A DNA stretch of 9,473 nt, taken from an uncultured Saprospiraceae bacterium. GTDB taxonomy: Bacteria; Bacteroidota; Bacteroidia; Chitinophagales; Saprospiraceae. Below are positions 8,301 through 9,473 of this stretch, in pieces; position 1 is the first letter of the stretch; each line of letters begins with the position of its first letter. Position numbers and translations under genes: made by a program. The notes under the pieces were generated by a model, which saw only the letters and a list, made by a program, of their open reading frames with translations, did not search any database and was not told the origin of the DNA. Location: positions 1 to 9,473 of the forward strand of contig CALLAG010000005.1 of assembly GCA_938002705.1 (NCBI GenBank), read 5' to 3'.

Positions 8301-8700
8301 TATTATATGGATGGATGCGATAGGCAATGACATAAGCAGTGGTCAAAGTTTGATAGGTGTCAGCGCAGGTGACTACAGTGTATCAGTAACTGATGCTAAT
8401 GGATGTGTAACTACATTGGACTTCACAATACCATTAGAGACAGCAACTAATGATCTGGATAGTGATAATAACATCGCCAATATATATCCTTCTCCAGCAA
8501 GCAATATACTGCATGTCAAATTCAATGATGCAATCGCTAGTACGATAACTATAATCGATATGAATGGAAGACAACTGAATGTCATTAATGATGTCAATGA
8601 AAAAACACTTATTGATGTAGAAATGATGTCGCCTGGTGTGTATCTGCTTCAGTTGATCTATGAAGATAAGACATATGTAAAGTCTTTCTTGAAGTTGTAA
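5395..8700 (+). CDS. Large T9SS-exported surface protein: choice-anchor V/Reeler-like domain, SprB repeats, HYR-like modules, sorting domain
   Basis: A 1101-residue modular protein. Residues 1 to about 24 are a signal peptide (ALFCITSTLILAFS core). Residues about 26-178 form a choice-anchor V/Reeler-like domain opening with PPAGRSGAPGDGLCTNCHS, which holds CxxCH (Cys40, Cys43, His44), the covalent haem c motif. Residues about 184-571 hold five SprB-like repeats of 70-85 residues (pattern: Cys, DG, GG.PxY, WS, L.aG.Y.VTVTD.NGC, then EP). Residues about 577-731 are two HYR-like modules (LAPFIMLQE... and IAPELDC...). Residues about 735-1012 hold four more SprB-like repeats. Residues 1029-1101 are a type A T9SS sorting domain: IYPSPASNILHVKF, ITIIDMNGRQL, SPGVYLLQLIYEDKTYVKSFLKL. 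The export route is Sec followed by T9SS, with release or attachment at the surface. SprB repeats are named from the Flavobacterium gliding adhesin, so adhesion is plausible, but the function is not known. It is probably a single-gene unit, closed by the terminator at 8764-8796. Confidence 0.9.
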   Translation: MNIKFYKARIALFCITSTLILAFSSSPPAGRSGAPGDGLCTNCHSNNAGFDGSISISGIPSNPIPNTTYSVTVDVDVSSGSPTRGGFELVALDNTNNNQAGTWSNTDSQSDIKLNSGRQYWGHAPAPNFSGGNISFDAEWTAPNITDDVTFYVAAILGNGSGSSGDKMIITTEEVTITGSSPIVVDLSMTPVSCNNGSDGSASVVASGGTPDYEYLWSNGDDTPMIMDLESGMYTVTVTDDNGSTNEGSILVTEPDDIFVNVDMTGITCNGDMDAIVSLNPFGGTGDIECDWGFSTDCTQEELGAGMYSVTLTDENECTLVEIIEVEDVEAISIDITATAASMGNNGSVTAVVTGGGGVYDISWSNMIMEDGVTESTISNLSPGMYTVTVEDGNGCMQSATASVMGSTCTLDVTPAINNIECAGTNTGAIQLVVNGAAGTPTFLWSDNSTDNIIVNVPAGSYSVTITDDNCMEVLDNLMITEPDSLIVTTLVRVNASCASLDNGRITIGINGGLEGYDVLWSHGPTNDTIMDGNDMIINLPDTLTDLSVGTYAYTITDSNQCSVTDSIVIGNGDVLAPFIMLQETAVLLDENGMAPPIDFAAVDAGSFDNCEIDTIIFDSGTFTCEDIGIKKIPVTIIDGNGNMAVDSATVSVSEMIAPELDCSQSSIVSNSCEAIFYSVPLATDNCSLMSIELVSGLASGSVFGPGESLITYRAIDDCNNSTDCTFSVTVNNDLAFTADIMEASCAGGDGAVDILVTGGTAPYNVLPFQNASGLAAGNYNVTVTDAGGCIVEETITIGQMDGDLSATITTMDVSCAGAADGSVEVIPMGGIGNYTISGDTQNLIGGEYTIEISDDSGCTITEVFTINEPSPISVELISGFDQCIGLILDEVELQITGGDGNYTVDTLLTGGGITTFEVSDGSNCIGSVTVDAEFIEPINISVSNIIPDNGSSSGGLDIAITGGTEPYDIIWMDAIGNDISSGQSLIGVSAGDYSVSVTDANGCVTTLDFTIPLETATNDLDSDNNIANIYPSPASNILHVKFNDAIASTITIIDMNGRQLNVINDVNEKTLIDVEMMSPGVYLLQLIYEDKTYVKSFLKL
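5944..8430 (+). repeat. Nine SprB-like protein repeats, split 5 + 4 by two HYR-like modules
   Basis: The repeats start near residues 184, 258, 331, 409, 485, 735, 804, 872 and 939 of the surface protein. Each has a GG-centred first half and a Y-S/T-V-T-D-x-N-G-C second half. Repeats 1-5 cover 5944-7107 and repeats 6-9 cover 7597-8430; HYR-like modules fill 7123-7587. They are strongly diverged in DNA and protein, so they are old duplications and not a recently expanded tandem array. Confidence 0.8.
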
Positions 8701-8763
8701 ACGGTAACAAATTTGCGATTCTAAGATTATGTAACTCTTGGTTATCGAACTGTATATAATTAT

Positions 8764-8796
8764 AAAAAATGCCTTGCTCTAAGCAGGGCATTTTTT
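8764..8796 (+). terminator. Intrinsic terminator after the surface protein gene
   Basis: A 15-pair stem (AAAAAATGCCTTGCT, 8764-8778, with AGCAGGGCATTTTTT, 8782-8796; one G-U pair) closes a CTA loop and ends in six T. It lies 63 bases after the stop at 8700. The matching A-run on the 5' side could let it act in both directions. It separates the surface protein from the next gene, which therefore needs its own promoter. Confidence 0.85.
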
Positions 8797-8836
8797 GTAT
8801 CCTTAATTCTAAAAAGCTATTAGGTTTGATATCTCA

Positions 8837-8865
8837 TTGAACATTTTCTCTATACGATAGCTTTA
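8837..8865 (+). promoter_or_regulatory. Candidate promoter for the SOUL-family gene
   Basis: TTG at 8837-8839 and TAGCTTTA at 8858-8865 are 18 bases apart. TAGCTTTA matches the Bacteroidota -7 consensus TAnnTTTG except for the last base. The site lies downstream of the terminator at 8764-8796 and just ahead of the ATG at 8883, giving a short leader. No purine-rich ribosome binding site is obvious. Confidence 0.4.
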
Positions 8866-8882
8866 TTAAATAAATCGAAACC

Positions 8883-9464
8883 ATGAAAATATTATATATA
8901 ATAATTGCTCTGATAATTATAGCCTTCATCGCTGTACAGATATTCGCTATAAGTAGCCAGAAAGATATAGAGACTTACGCCTATACAGTCCAGAAAAAGT
9001 ATGACAACTTCGAAGTACGCCGCTATGAAGCAAGCCTCTTTACTTCAGTAAAAATATCAGCCAAAGAATATAAAGAAGCCTCAAGTAAAGGGTTTTCCAT
9101 ATTGGCAGGCTATATTTTTGGTGGCAATAAAGACAACGAAAAAATATCTATGACCTCTCCCGTATCCATGACATTAGAAGATTCTATGACGATGATGTTC
9201 ATGGTCCCCAAGAAATATAATAAGGAAACACTTCCGGTACCTAACGAGTCTAAGATAGAGTTCCGAGAAGAGCCAGCTAAGACGATGGCGGCGATCACAT
9301 TTGGAGGATGGGCCGATGATGAGAAAATAGAAGAGTATAAAAAGAAACTGGTTGCAGCCTTAGAAGCTGAAGGTATAAGCTATACCGACCGTTTTTACTT
9401 TTACGGGTATAATGCACCTTACGAAATGATTAATCGTAAGAATGAGGTTATCGTAGAATTGTAA
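8883..9464 (+). CDS. Membrane-anchored SOUL/HBP-family (haem-binding-like) protein
   Basis: The SOUL/HBP family is named after animal SOUL and p22HBP, which bind haem or porphyrins; the bacterial role is poorly defined. Residues 1-23 are an uninterrupted hydrophobic helix (ILYIIIALIIIAFIAVQIFAI), probably an uncleaved anchor that leaves the rest in the periplasm. The domain covers about 33-193: YTVQKKYDNFEVRRYEASLF (34-53), KGFSILAGYIFGGN (69-82), EKISMTSPVSM (86-96), MMFMVPKKYN (104-113), LPVP (117-120) and a C-terminal YNAPYEMINRKNEVIVEL matching the family's PxxxxRxNEV ending. At 193 residues it fits a full-length member with an anchor. There is not a single His in the sequence, so haem cannot be held by a His ligand as proposed for mouse SOUL. 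It has its own candidate promoter after a terminator. Family call is strong; haem binding is not established. Confidence 0.9.
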   Translation: MKILYIIIALIIIAFIAVQIFAISSQKDIETYAYTVQKKYDNFEVRRYEASLFTSVKISAKEYKEASSKGFSILAGYIFGGNKDNEKISMTSPVSMTLEDSMTMMFMVPKKYNKETLPVPNESKIEFREEPAKTMAAITFGGWADDEKIEEYKKKLVAALEAEGISYTDRFYFYGYNAPYEMINRKNEVIVEL

Positions 9465-9473
9465 GCGTTACAT

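Noticed and set aside
5944..8430. Repeat array as CRISPR or tandem DNA repeat
   Set aside because: The repetition is at the protein level with diverged DNA and a continuous reading frame; no short identical repeats with spacers.

Overview
The window looks like a piece of chromosome from a Bacteroidota bacterium, probably of the Saprospiria/Chitinophagia type. Three things point there: a large secreted protein with SprB-type repeats and a type A type IX secretion (T9SS) C-terminal signal, an S9B dipeptidyl peptidase with a Bacteroidota-style signal peptide, and AT-rich intergenic DNA without clear Shine-Dalgarno sequences. The taxon is inferred from protein families only. No mobile element, phage gene, CRISPR array, rRNA or tRNA was seen.

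Layout from left to right. Positions 1-180 are non-coding leader with several small inverted repeats. Positions 181-2287 (+) are a two-gene overlapping operon: an ECF sigma factor, then a protein joining an anti-sigma-like cytoplasmic head, one membrane segment, an Asn/Ser/Thr-rich linker and an outer-membrane beta-barrel-like domain. Positions 2288-2508 are a convergent intergenic region. Positions 2509-5188 (-) are a two-gene unit: a secreted dipeptidyl peptidase IV, then smpB starting 10 bases after the peptidase stop, with a GTG start. Positions 5189-5394 are a divergent intergenic region. Positions 5395-8700 (+) encode a 1101-residue T9SS cargo with an N-terminal choice-anchor V/Reeler-like domain carrying a CxxCH motif, nine SprB-like repeats interrupted by two HYR-like modules, and a sorting domain. 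A good intrinsic terminator follows. Positions 8883-9464 (+) encode a membrane-anchored SOUL/HBP-family protein.

How they might fit together. Most genes concern the cell envelope: an envelope-linked sigma switch, a periplasmic peptidase for proline-containing peptides, a surface-exported multidomain protein and a membrane-anchored SOUL protein. smpB is a housekeeping trans-translation factor. The two most interesting points are the possible one-protein sensor that links an ECF sigma factor directly to an outer-membrane-type barrel, and the possible covalent haem site on a T9SS surface protein. Neither regulatory link is proven by the sequence.
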